From assembly GCF_019737615.1 (NCBI RefSeq), contig NZ_JAHKKS010000012.1, positions 1 through 64,000 on the forward strand: a DNA stretch of 64,000 nt, written 5' to 3'. The position numbers were made by a program, and so were the translations under genes. The notes under the pieces were generated by a model. It was not told the DNA's origin, searched no databases, and worked only from the letters and a program-made list of their open reading frames with translations. Shown in pieces: positions 54,813 to 63,606 of the stretch; position 1 is the first letter of the stretch; each line of letters starts with the position of its first letter. The DNA comes from Sphingobium xanthum (GTDB lineage: Bacteria; Pseudomonadota; Alphaproteobacteria; Sphingomonadales; Sphingomonadaceae).

Positions 54813-57128
54813 ATGCACACGAAACTGACGGGCTGCTCGGCCCTCGCGATCGCACTGATGAGCGCCGGCCCGGCGCTGTCGCAGGACACAGCGGCGGATC
54901 AGGGCGAACAACAATATTCCGACACCGACATCATCGTGACGGCGCAGTTCCGCTCGCAGCGGCTGCAGGACACGCCGATCGCTATCTCGGCAATGGATGC
55001 GCGGCTGCTCGACCAGAAGGGGGTGACCGACATCACCGGCGCCGCCAATCTCGCGCCGAACGTCCAGCTCTCGGCCAATGCTGGCAATTTTGGCGGCATG
55101 GCGGCGATCTTCATTCGCGGCGTCGGCCAGGCGGACCCGCATTTCGCGGTTGAGCCGGGCGTAGGCATGTATGTCGACGACGTCTATTTCGGCGTGCTGA
55201 CCGGCTCGATCTTCGAGCTGCTCGATATCGACCGGGTCGAGGTGCTGCGCGGGCCGCAGGGCACGCTGGCGGGCAAGAACTCGATCGGCGGCTCGGTCAA
55301 GATCTTCTCAAAGCGGCCCGGCCCGGACCTCGACGGCTTCGCGGAAGTCGGCTACGGATCGCGCAACAGCGTCCTCGCCCGCGCCGGCAGCAACTTCACC
55401 TTGGTCGACGGCAAGCTCTACGGCCGCATCTCGCTGGGCGCTAAATATAGCGACGGCTATCTCGACCGGCTCGACCATGCCTGCGTGACCGGCAGCGCCG
55501 GGGCGACGCGCCGCACGGACACGAGCTGCAAGCTCGGCGAGCAGGGCGGGCAGAATGTGCTCGCCGCCCGTGCCTCGCTGATGTGGACGCCGACCGACGG
55601 CATCCGCAACACGCTGATCGCCGACATCACCCATGACCGTTCGCAGAACCCGGCCGCCAAGACGCTGACCCAGTCGCCGCTCTGGGCCGGCGCGGCGAAC
55701 TATATCACGCCGTGGGGCAGCTACACGAACTACGAAGATTATGTGAGTACACCCACGGGCGGTTCCAGCGCGGGCGTTCCGTTCGTCATGCCGGATCGCA
55801 CGCCGCTGGACGCCTGGGGCGTTTCCAACCTGCTCAACATCGCGCTGAGCGATTCCCTGACACTGGATTCGATCACCGCCTATCGCGGCTCCAAGGCGAC
55901 GTTCGCGTCGGCCGCGGATGGTTCGCCGGCCGCGATCAACGATCAGGTCTGGACGCTCGATCACGAGCAGTTCACGCAGGAACTGCGCCTGTCCGGCGAA
56001 ATCCAGACGCTCGCGGACTGGACGCTGGGCGGGTTCTACTATCATGCCAGCGGCTCGTCGGGCGGGCGCGTCAACATTCCCGGCGGCCTCGCGCCGGGCG
56101 GTGGCGGGCTCAATCTGGACATCCTCTTCCATGATCCGGTGAAGACCGAGTCCAAGTCCGTGTTCGCGCATCTCGTGCTGCACCCGATCGAGGGACTGAA
56201 CGTGACCGGCGCGGTCCGCTACACGGACGACAGCAAGAAGTTCACCTTCAACCGCCTCGACCCCAATGGAAGCCCGCACCCGCTCCTGGGCGCGCTGGTC
56301 AACTTCCCGGTGACCTATGCCGGCGACCGCATCGACTATCGCATCGGCGCGGACTATCGCTGGTCGGACGACTTCATGACCTATGCGCAGGTTTCGACCG
56401 GCTACAAGGGCGGCGGCGTCAACCCGCGCCCCTTCTTCACCTCGCAGGCGATCCCTTACAATCCCGAGACGCTGACTGCGTATGAAGCGGGCTTCAAGAG
56501 CCAGTTCGCGGACCGTCGCGTCAACTTCAACGGCGCCGTGTTCTTCAACAAGTACAAGGATTTCCAGAGCACGCTGCGGGCCTGCGACTCCATCTCTCCG
56601 TTCCCCGGCGCGCCCTGCGCGCAGTCCACCAATGTCGGCGACGCGGAGATCACGGGTGTCGAGGCCGAGCTGTTCGCGGAACCGGTCGATGGACTGCGCT
56701 TCGACGGATCGGTCGGTTATCTGGACTTCAAATATACGCGCGTGAACCCGGCGACCGGCATCTCGCTCGCGATGAAGAACGTCTATACGCCCGAATGGAC
56801 GGCGGCAGCCGGCATTCAATATGAAATCCCCATCGGCGACGCGGGATCGATCACGCCGAGATTCGACCTCAGCTATCGGTCACGGGTCGAGGCGGACGCG
56901 ATCAACAGCGCGATCAGCTCGCTGCCGGGCCGCACTCTGCTCGATGCCAAGATTACCTGGCGCAGCGAGGGCGGCGACTGGGAAGCGAAGCTCGCGGTGA
57001 GCAACCTCGCGGACAAATTCTACTATAACTCGATCTTCGCCCTGCAGAACGCGCCCTATTTCACCGGCGTTGGGGTGCTCGGCGCGCCGCGCACCGTCAT
57101 GTTCTCGATCAAACGCAATTTCGACTGA
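54813..57128 (+). CDS. TonB-dependent outer-membrane receptor (MetE/Rieske cluster)
   Basis: The 771-residue protein has a signal peptide (MHTKLTGCSALAIALMSAGP onward to LSQ), the TonB-box-like DIIVTAQFRSQ and a plug with EVLRGPQGTLAGKNSIGG. The barrel ends KRNFD, one residue past the usual terminal aromatic. It is a close relative of the receptor at 1464, with the same TAQF.(S/G)QRLQDTPIAI opening and near-identical plug motifs. GGGGAGGA precedes the ATG. The Rieske oxygenase follows by 19 bases, so they are almost certainly one operon. Confidence 0.93.
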   Translation: MHTKLTGCSALAIALMSAGPALSQDTAADQGEQQYSDTDIIVTAQFRSQRLQDTPIAISAMDARLLDQKGVTDITGAANLAPNVQLSANAGNFGGMAAIFIRGVGQADPHFAVEPGVGMYVDDVYFGVLTGSIFELLDIDRVEVLRGPQGTLAGKNSIGGSVKIFSKRPGPDLDGFAEVGYGSRNSVLARAGSNFTLVDGKLYGRISLGAKYSDGYLDRLDHACVTGSAGATRRTDTSCKLGEQGGQNVLAARASLMWTPTDGIRNTLIADITHDRSQNPAAKTLTQSPLWAGAANYITPWGSYTNYEDYVSTPTGGSSAGVPFVMPDRTPLDAWGVSNLLNIALSDSLTLDSITAYRGSKATFASAADGSPAAINDQVWTLDHEQFTQELRLSGEIQTLADWTLGGFYYHASGSSGGRVNIPGGLAPGGGGLNLDILFHDPVKTESKSVFAHLVLHPIEGLNVTGAVRYTDDSKKFTFNRLDPNGSPHPLLGALVNFPVTYAGDRIDYRIGADYRWSDDFMTYAQVSTGYKGGGVNPRPFFTSQAIPYNPETLTAYEAGFKSQFADRRVNFNGAVFFNKYKDFQSTLRACDSISPFPGAPCAQSTNVGDAEITGVEAELFAEPVDGLRFDGSVGYLDFKYTRVNPATGISLAMKNVYTPEWTAAAGIQYEIPIGDAGSITPRFDLSYRSRVEADAINSAISSLPGRTLLDAKITWRSEGGDWEAKLAVSNLADKFYYNSIFALQNAPYFTGVGVLGAPRTVMFSIKRNFD

Positions 57129-57147
57129 GCCGAGGAGGTCTCGACCC

Positions 57148-58197
57148 ATGTATCCCTTCAAGGACGGCTGCTACGCGCCGCGCAACGGCTGGTATGTCGC
57201 GGCTTTCAATCATGAGGTGAAGCGCGAACTACTCTCGCGCTGGATCCTCAACGAGCCGGTTGTGCTCTATCGCACTGAAGCAGGCGAGCCGGTCGCGCTG
57301 GACGGGCGCTGCCCGCACCGGCACTTCCCGCTCGGCAAGAGCTGCCTCATCGGCGACGAGATCCAGTGCCTCTATCACGGCATCACCTTTGGCCCGGACG
57401 GCAAATGCACGCGCGTCCCCTCGCAGACGCATGTGCCGCAGACCTACAAGGTGAAGAAATATCCGGTCGTCGAGCATGGGCTGTGGCTGTTCATCTGGCC
57501 GGGCGACCCGGAGTTGGCGGACCCGGCCCTGCTGCCCGATCTGGAGCCGAGCGGATGGAGCGATCCCGAGTTTCGCTTCCAGCCCTTCTATTCGCTGGAA
57601 GTAGAGGGCCGCTATCAGTTGCTCAACGACAATCTGCTCGACCTGACACACCTCGCTTTCCTGCACGGCACCAGCATTGGCGTCGCAGGCAATGCAGAGG
57701 CGCCGGAGGAACGCGTGGAACTCGCGCATGTGCTCAAGAGCCGGCGGAACATGCGGAACGTGCCGATCATGGCGACGCAGCGCGGCCGGTTCGACTATGA
57801 CGGGCCGGTCGACCGGCTGGCGGGAATGGATTTCTATCTCCCCGGCTTCCACGCCGGGCTCGACGAGATGCGCATCCCCGAAGATCATCCGACGCGCGGC
57901 GGGGAGCGGCTGACCTGCCACCGCGTGTTCCACGCCGTAACGCCGGCCAGGCTCAACAGCTGCAACTACTTCTTCGGCATGGGCGGCATCATGAGCGACG
58001 AGGAGTTCGATGCGACGCGCGAGCATCTCTGGCCGGTGATCGAGGAAGATGCGATGGCGACGCGGGAAATCGAGGCAATGCTGAGCACGCTCGGCTATTA
58101 TCCCGACGAGCTCATGCTGAAGAGCGACACCGGCGCCGTGCAGGGCCGCCGCCGACTTCAGGCCATGATGGACGCCGAAGGGCAAGTCGCGCGGTGA
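57148..58197 (+). CDS. Rieske non-haem iron oxygenase, VanA/demethylase type
   Basis: The ATG at 57148 follows GAGGAGG and gives 349 residues. The [2Fe-2S] ligands are Cys55-x-His57 and Cys74-x2-His77 (CPHRHFPLG, CLYHG). The mononuclear iron site is in LNDNLLDLTHLAFLHG (D-x2-H-x4-H). Length and pattern match single-component oxygenases such as vanillate O-demethylase VanA, which turn methoxy groups into a phenol and formaldehyde. No reductase partner (VanB) is encoded nearby. It is flanked by a TBDR and a MetE-like protein, suggesting attack on a methyl or alkyl ether. Confidence 0.9.
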   Translation: MYPFKDGCYAPRNGWYVAAFNHEVKRELLSRWILNEPVVLYRTEAGEPVALDGRCPHRHFPLGKSCLIGDEIQCLYHGITFGPDGKCTRVPSQTHVPQTYKVKKYPVVEHGLWLFIWPGDPELADPALLPDLEPSGWSDPEFRFQPFYSLEVEGRYQLLNDNLLDLTHLAFLHGTSIGVAGNAEAPEERVELAHVLKSRRNMRNVPIMATQRGRFDYDGPVDRLAGMDFYLPGFHAGLDEMRIPEDHPTRGGERLTCHRVFHAVTPARLNSCNYFFGMGGIMSDEEFDATREHLWPVIEEDAMATREIEAMLSTLGYYPDELMLKSDTGAVQGRRRLQAMMDAEGQVAR

Positions 58198-58216
58198 TGA
58201 CGATGAGGAGAGACAT

Positions 58217-59371
58217 ATGAGCCGCATATTGACCACGCATGTCGGCGCGCTTCCCGGACCGGAGGACGTCTGGCACGTGGCCGGCGCGTCGAAGGCCCGA
58301 CGCGAGGAAGCGGTCGCCGAAGTCGTGGCGAAGCAGCGCGCGGCGGGCGTCGACATCGTCAACGAGGGCGAGCTGACCAAGGTCGGCAGCTGGTCGACCT
58401 TCATGCGCAAGCGGCTGAGCGGGTTCGAGGTGGCCGACGAGCAGCAGACCGAGGAGATCAACGTCCGCGCGCTCTACAGCTCGATTGATCGCGAGGAATT
58501 CGCCGAATTCTACGCGGCCGCCAATGCGCGCGGAACCTTGTTCGAGCAGACCGGCACGGCCAAGCAGTTCGAGGGATCGGATCTGCGCGCACGGGTCTGC
58601 ACCGCGCCGATCACTTATGTCGGCCAGGAGACGATCGCCGACGCCATTGCGGCGCTCAAGGCGGGGCTTGGTGACCATCCCGCCGATCAGGCCTTCCTGA
58701 CGACGGTGGCGCCAGCCAGCTTCGAGCCCGGCGTCGGCAATGCCTATTATGACAGCGAGGAAGCCTTCCTCTACGCGATCGCTGATGCGCTCGCGGTCGA
58801 ATATCGCGCAATCATCGATGCCGGGTTCATCCTGCAGGTGGACGATGCCTATATCCCCGCACTCTGGGAAAGCATCGGCGTGCGTGTCGGCCTCGAGGAA
58901 TATCGCAAGTTCGTCTCGTTGCGCATGGACGTGCTCAATCACGCGCTGAAGGGCTTGCCGCAGGACCGGGTGCGCTATCATCTATGCTGGGGCTCGTGGC
59001 ACGGGCCGCATGTCCATGACCTGCCGCTGGCCGACATCATCGACATGCTGCTGCGCGTCGATGCGGGCGGCTATCTGATCGAGTCCGCCAATGTGCGGCA
59101 CGAGCATGAATGGCGCGTCTGGGAAGAGACCGGACTGCCGGCGGGCAAGGTGCTGATCCCCGGCGTGGTGAGCCATGCGACGACGCTGGTCGAGCATCCG
59201 CAGCTGGTGGCGGATCGGCTGGTGCGTTTCGGCAAGATCCTCGGACCGGAGAATATCATCGCCTCGACCGACTGCGGCCTCGGCTCGCGGTGTCACCCGC
59301 AGATTGTCTGGGCCAAGCTCAAGGCGCTGTCCGAAGGGGCTGCGCTGGCGAGCAAGGCTCTGTTTGCCTGA
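58217..59371 (+). CDS. MetE-like zinc methyl/alkyl-transfer protein 2 (384 residues)
   Basis: A paralogue of protein 1 with the same length, the same opening (RILTTHVGAL) and the same zinc set: His255, Cys257, Glu289 and Cys353 in YHLCWGSW, LIESANVRHEHEW and ASTDCGLG. AGGAGAGA precedes the ATG, 19 bases after the Rieske stop, so it belongs to the TBDR-Rieske operon. Two such proteins in one cluster could form a hetero-oligomer or act on successive methyl groups. It may capture a methyl or C1 fragment, or conjugate a thiol; neither is shown. Confidence 0.85.
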   Translation: MSRILTTHVGALPGPEDVWHVAGASKARREEAVAEVVAKQRAAGVDIVNEGELTKVGSWSTFMRKRLSGFEVADEQQTEEINVRALYSSIDREEFAEFYAAANARGTLFEQTGTAKQFEGSDLRARVCTAPITYVGQETIADAIAALKAGLGDHPADQAFLTTVAPASFEPGVGNAYYDSEEAFLYAIADALAVEYRAIIDAGFILQVDDAYIPALWESIGVRVGLEEYRKFVSLRMDVLNHALKGLPQDRVRYHLCWGSWHGPHVHDLPLADIIDMLLRVDAGGYLIESANVRHEHEWRVWEETGLPAGKVLIPGVVSHATTLVEHPQLVADRLVRFGKILGPENIIASTDCGLGSRCHPQIVWAKLKALSEGAALASKALFA

Positions 59372-59530
59372 TACTTTCGACCGTCGCCACTCGCAATATA
59401 TCGATGGTTGAAGTGAGCCGGCTCGCTGATTGGCTGGTCATGCCCCGAACGACGATCTGATCGTGAAGGCCAGTCTCGGCGCCCGGCGCATCGCGGCAGG
59501 CGGCTTCGACAGCCGGTTCACGCGGGATGA

Positions 59531-59979
59531 CTATGCCTGATTGGCGCCTGCGGAGCGCGCAAGATGGACGCCGTCGAGATACACGCCGACCGCCGGGTCG
59601 ATATTGAAGGGGAAGTCATTGGAACCGATGCCGCGAATGGTCGCACCGAGCCTGCGGTGGAACCGGAAAGGGGCGTGCTGGGATCGAGCGTGACGTTGGG
59701 GGCGATTCCGGACAGGACGGAGACGTCCGAGACGGCGCACTCCTTCAGGGCGCTGGATGTGAAAGCGCTGATGGCGATCGGGACATCCTGCACGTTCTCG
59801 GCGCGCTTCTGCGCCGTCACGACGATTTTCTGAATGCCGCCTTCCGGGCCTTCGTCATGAGACCCCTGCGCCTGCGCGAGCGCCGGTCCCGCCAGCAGAG
59901 CTCCGGCCGATGCTGCGGCGATGCCTCGCCACCAAGGCTTGCCGTTTCGAGCGATGCCGGTTGGCAGACAGGTACGCCA
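59531..59979 (-). pseudogene. Decayed 5' fragment of a TonB-dependent receptor
   Basis: One frame gives a signal-peptide-like stretch (GIAAASAGALLAGPALAQ), then KIVVTAQKRAENVQDVPIAI and the plug start. The match then shifts frame near 59650 to GATIRGIGSNDFPFNIDPAV and GVYLDGVHLARS before a stop at 59531. There is no barrel, and no in-frame ATG/GTG/TTG is evident upstream before the stop that coincides with the neighbouring gene's end. It is an inactive remnant. Confidence 0.75.
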
Positions 59980-60864
59980 TCAGGCAAGCTCGATCAGATC
60001 TTCTTCCGTCAGAACCACGCCTCCAGCGGCGACATTCTCTTCCAGATGAGCGACCGATCCAGTTCCAGGGATCGCGATCATGACCGGCGACAGCGCCAGT
60101 AGCCATGCTAAAGCGATCTGGTTTACGGTCGCGCCATGCCGACTTGCCACTCGCGCGAGACGGCCGTCGTCGATCGTCGTGGTCCCTCCGCCCAGCGGGA
60201 AAAACGGACTGAACGCGATATTGCTGGCCTCGCAGGCCTTCAGCAGCGCCAGGTCGTTCCGCTATGCAATGTGGAAATTGTTCTGAACGGCCGCCACCGG
60301 GGCAATCGAGCGTGCTTCCTCGAGATGGTCGATATCGATATTGCTGATTCCGAAGTGACGGATCAGACCTTCCTCGCAAAGGGCGGCCAATGCTTCGAAA
60401 CGCTCCGCCAAAGACTCGCCATGGGGCACTTCCATCAATCCGATGCGCAGGTAGACGAGGTCGAGGCAGTCCAGTCCAAGGCTCTGCAAATTTTCCTCGA
60501 CCAGCTTCCGCATGTCGGCGCCCTTGCCATGAGTGAAGCTGCCGTCGGGGAGGAAGACCGGCCCGACCTTGGTGGCGATCACCAGGTCTGAAGGGTAGGG
60601 AGAAAGGGCTTCGTGGATGAGCGTGTTGGCGCGAACCGTTCCGTCGCCGCTGCGATAGAAGTCAGCGGTGTCTATGAGAGTGACGCCTAGTTCCACTGCC
60701 CTACGCAAGACCGCGCGGCCGGTTGCCGGATCGCGGGACGGACCGCGAAATCCGTTCGTCGGCAGGCGCATCGCTCCGAACGCGATGCGATTGACGGAAA
60801 TCTCACCGCCGAGGAGGAAGGCTGCTGATCTGCGAGACTGCATGCTAGGCACTCCAAGTTTCAT
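59980..60864 (-). pseudogene. Aldo/keto reductase interrupted by one in-frame amber codon
   Basis: The first 200 codons encode an aldo/keto reductase with LIDTADFYRSGDG (catalytic Asp/Tyr region) and DLVIATKVG (Lys). A TAG at 60264-60262 follows VAAVQNNFHIA. The same frame then continues without a shift for 92 more codons (RNDLALLKACEASNIAFSPF onward, with IPGTGSVAHLEENVAA) to a TGA at 59980, completing a normal 293-residue enzyme. Either this is a fresh nonsense mutation, a sequencing error, or read-through occurs. Confidence 0.8.
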
Positions 60865-60933
60865 CCATCATGCGCCGGACAGCGATGGGCGGGCTCCAGC
60901 CCCGCTTCCTGACACTGCGAAACGCCTCGGCGT

Positions 60934-61875
60934 TCAGGCCGGCACGGGAAATGTGAGCACGGTCCTGCCTGCGGGTCGGTCGCCACTTTCAGCCTCGGCA
61001 AGGGCCGACAGGACCTTAGTGAATGGCGCATAGCGCCCGATGGACGGCCGCAGCTGCCCTTCCCCGGCGGCGTGGGCGATCGCCGGCAGATGCTTCAATC
61101 CCATGGACGCAAAGGCCAGCTTGTAGCGCCGCGAAAACATTCCCCGGAGCATCCTTCCGGGCGTCACGTTGATATCGACGAAGACGCCGCCGGGGTTGAG
61201 CATCGTCAGCCCCTGGCCCACGCCCAAGGTTCCCAGCGTATCGAAAATGGCATCGAAATTCCCGTCTCGCGCGTAGGCGTCCGGATCGGAATAATCGAAA
61301 ATCGCTTCTATGCCTGCGGCTTTGACGCTTTCTCGCGAGGCTTTGCCGCAGGATCCGGATACATGGGCACCATGGGCAATCGCCAGTTGAACGGCAAAGG
61401 CGCCGACCGCGCCGCTGCACCCGTTGATGAAGATGCGCGATCCGGCATCGATCCCTGCCCTGTCCAGAACCGCCACCCATGCGGTCATGGCCGGGATAGG
61501 CAGGCAGGCCGCTTCGCTGAACGAAAGCTTTGCCGGCTTCTTCGCCAGGTTCGCGGCGCTCACGATGACGGCTCCGGCGAAGGCGCCCGATCGTCTGAAA
61601 TCGGTCGTACCGAACACCTCGTCACCAACAACCAGGTCCGTCACGCCACCGCCGACGGCCTCTACGACGCCCGCAAAGTCAGTTCCCATGGCTTTGGGAA
61701 AGCGCCTGCCGGTCAGCATCTTCATGACCCCCTGGCGGAGTTTCCAATCCAGAGGATTGACCGCGGCGGCTCGGACGGTAACTCGCACTTCGCCGCTCCC
61801 CGGTTCAGGCAGGGCGAATTCCCCTATGTACATTTCTTCTGGCCCGCCGTGGCGGTCATATTGCACACGCTGCAT
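60934..61875 (-). CDS. Zinc-independent NADPH:quinone oxidoreductase/alcohol dehydrogenase-like (MDR)
   Basis: The 313-residue protein is a medium-chain dehydrogenase/reductase of the quinone oxidoreductase type. PLDWKLRQGVMK occurs early, MGTDFAGVVEAVG in the substrate domain, and a nucleotide-binding motif in FINGCSGAVGAFAVQLA. The catalytic zinc cysteine and histidine are absent. GAGGACGTT precedes the ATG. It is divergent from the TetR gene with paired operator-like sites between, the usual arrangement of an inducible detoxifying reductase. Confidence 0.88.
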   Translation of the reverse strand: MQRVQYDRHGGPEEMYIGEFALPEPGSGEVRVTVRAAAVNPLDWKLRQGVMKMLTGRRFPKAMGTDFAGVVEAVGGGVTDLVVGDEVFGTTDFRRSGAFAGAVIVSAANLAKKPAKLSFSEAACLPIPAMTAWVAVLDRAGIDAGSRIFINGCSGAVGAFAVQLAIAHGAHVSGSCGKASRESVKAAGIEAIFDYSDPDAYARDGNFDAIFDTLGTLGVGQGLTMLNPGGVFVDINVTPGRMLRGMFSRRYKLAFASMGLKHLPAIAHAAGEGQLRPSIGRYAPFTKVLSALAEAESGDRPAGRTVLTFPVPA

Positions 61876-61912
61876 AACGTCCTCGACTCTGTCTCTGTTC
61901 GACTGATATATT

Positions 61913-61940
61913 GCATAGAGTGCGATTTTACAATGAGTGT
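61913..61940. promoter_or_regulatory. Paired operator-like sites between quinone oxidoreductase and tetR
   Basis: GCATAGAGTGC (61913-61923) and ACAATGAGTGT (61930-61940) are two short imperfect palindromes (arms GCA/TGC and ACA/TGT) 17 bases apart. They also share GAGTG as a direct repeat. They lie between divergent start codons 86 bases apart, where a TetR repressor would bind. Confidence 0.45.
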
Positions 61941-61961
61941 AATTTTGAGATTTGCCCAGAC

Positions 61962-62549
61962 ATGATTCAGCACCGTTCCGATCAGGAAGGCTTGCGGCAG
62001 AGAAAGCGGCGCGAAACGCTTCAGCGCATTACGGAGTCGGCCCTCCGGCTGTTTGCGGACAGGGGTTATGAAGCAACGACATTGGACGCCATCGCCGATG
62101 CGTCCGGCATCTCGCGGCGGACTTTCTTCTACTATTTCAAGTCGAAGGAGGAGATATTAGCTGCTTGGCAGAAAGGCTTGCCCGAGGCATTTCGTGCAGC
62201 CATCATGAGGGAGTCCCCGGATCAGTCGCCGATCGATGCCGTCCGCAACGCGCATCTGGGGCTGCTCACGCATTACGATGCCGCCCGCGCCCTGATCATC
62301 GACAGGATCATCCGTTCCAGCGACCTGCTCCGGGCAAGCAATCAGATGAAATATCTGGAACTGGAGCGAGCGGCTTTTGAAGCGCTATGCGAACGCTGGC
62401 CCCAGAAAACGCGCGAGGAATTGCGTGTGACCGCTATGGTATCTGTGGGCGCACTCCGTCTCGCGATCGACGCTTGGGCCGAGGAAGATGGACGGAGACC
62501 GCTCGAAGACCATCTGGCGGAAGCGTTCGTCCATTTAAAAATCAAATGA
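61962..62549 (+). CDS. TetR-family transcriptional regulator
   Basis: The ATG at 61962 gives 195 residues; a TTG at 61911 would extend it through the operator and is unlikely. The amino-terminal helix-turn-helix covers about 15-62 (ATTLDAIADASGISRRTFFY), and the carboxy-terminal helical domain binds the ligand. It likely represses the divergent oxidoreductase and itself. It is convergent with the AraC gene downstream. Confidence 0.9.
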   Translation: MIQHRSDQEGLRQRKRRETLQRITESALRLFADRGYEATTLDAIADASGISRRTFFYYFKSKEEILAAWQKGLPEAFRAAIMRESPDQSPIDAVRNAHLGLLTHYDAARALIIDRIIRSSDLLRASNQMKYLELERAAFEALCERWPQKTREELRVTAMVSVGALRLAIDAWAEEDGRRPLEDHLAEAFVHLKIK

Positions 62550-62661
62550 ACGAAATCCTGGATTTCCGGGTCTTGTTTCCTTGCGACGTCGCGGATGAAA
62601 AAGGCGAAATCCCGCGTCGAGCTTCGGGAATGGTGATAATGAAACGAGCCTCGATGCCGCC

Positions 62662-63585
62662 CTAGTGCTGAACTCGCCAGCGGCTCGGCGTGGTGCCGAA
62701 GCGCTGGCGGAAACATCGGGTGAAATAGCCGCTTTCGCTGAAACCGAGTTCGAAGGCGACGTCTGTGATGCTCATCTTTGGATGGACGGACAGCATCTCG
62801 GACGCACGGGCGAGACGGCGGGCCAGGATGTAACCACTCGGCGTCGTTCCCATACCTGCGAAGATATTCTGCACCGTACGGACTGATACACCCAATTCAG
62901 CCGCGATGGTGGCCGAGCCGAGGGCGGGTTCGCCAAGGCAGGTCTCGATCACGCGCAAGGCGCGCTCGCGCTGCGCGTGCGCGCCGTCGAGCGACACATT
63001 CGCACCGCGCACCGCAAGCCCGATGAGGTCGAGGAGAACGTCCGCGATGCCTTGCTGCCAATCCGGCTCGGCATTGCTCTGATCCCCCTGCTGCCAGAGC
63101 GACAGGAAGAAATTGTGCATGAGCCGACTGCCCGCCGCCGCGCCGGAAATTCGCCGCGCGATCAGGTCATCGAGCCCGTCGATGCGGGGTTCTAGGGCGG
63201 GGCGGGGGATTTCGACGACGAGGAATTCGTGACTGCTCAGGTCGAGTCGGTAGGGCGACGCGGTGCTGCACAGGGAAAAGTCGCCGGTCGACAGCTCCGC
63301 GATCCGGCCGCGCTGCTGATGGCTGCCGTGGCCGCGATGCAGCAGATGCAGCACGATGCCCTCCGGCTCGTCGCGGCCGGGCTTGCGCGTGACGACCGAT
63401 GCGTTGGCGCGCGGCCGGATCATCGTCAGCGCGCCGAGGCGCCAGCGCAGCATTTCCGCGCGAAAGCCGTCGCCGCGCTCATCCACGCTCGTGCCGGGAT
63501 AGGTCTCGTCCGTCAGCCGGTTCCAATATTCGAGGCGCTCGCTGGGCCGGATCTGATCCGTGGCGAAACGTTCGATCGTGCCCAT
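62662..63585 (-). CDS. AraC-family regulator (AraC_binding_2 type)
   Basis: The 307-residue protein has a ligand-binding region with RDEPEGIVLHLLHRGHGSHQ and a double helix-turn-helix at about 220-305 (IAAELGVSVRTVQNIFAGMG and GFSESGYFTRCFRQRFGTTP). GGGAGAGAA precedes the ATG at 63585. The SDR gene lies just 21 bases upstream on the same strand, so it is probably co-transcribed with that gene. Confidence 0.88.
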   Translation of the reverse strand: MGTIERFATDQIRPSERLEYWNRLTDETYPGTSVDERGDGFRAEMLRWRLGALTMIRPRANASVVTRKPGRDEPEGIVLHLLHRGHGSHQQRGRIAELSTGDFSLCSTASPYRLDLSSHEFLVVEIPRPALEPRIDGLDDLIARRISGAAAGSRLMHNFFLSLWQQGDQSNAEPDWQQGIADVLLDLIGLAVRGANVSLDGAHAQRERALRVIETCLGEPALGSATIAAELGVSVRTVQNIFAGMGTTPSGYILARRLARASEMLSVHPKMSITDVAFELGFSESGYFTRCFRQRFGTTPSRWRVQH

Positions 63586-63606
63586 CTCGTTCTCTCCCTC
63601 GCGACC

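Noticed and set aside
59372..59540. Short frame ending IVKASLGARRIAAGG after MetE-like protein 2
   Set aside because: It could be the 3' end of a lost gene, but I cannot assign it to any family and no start or upstream match is visible.
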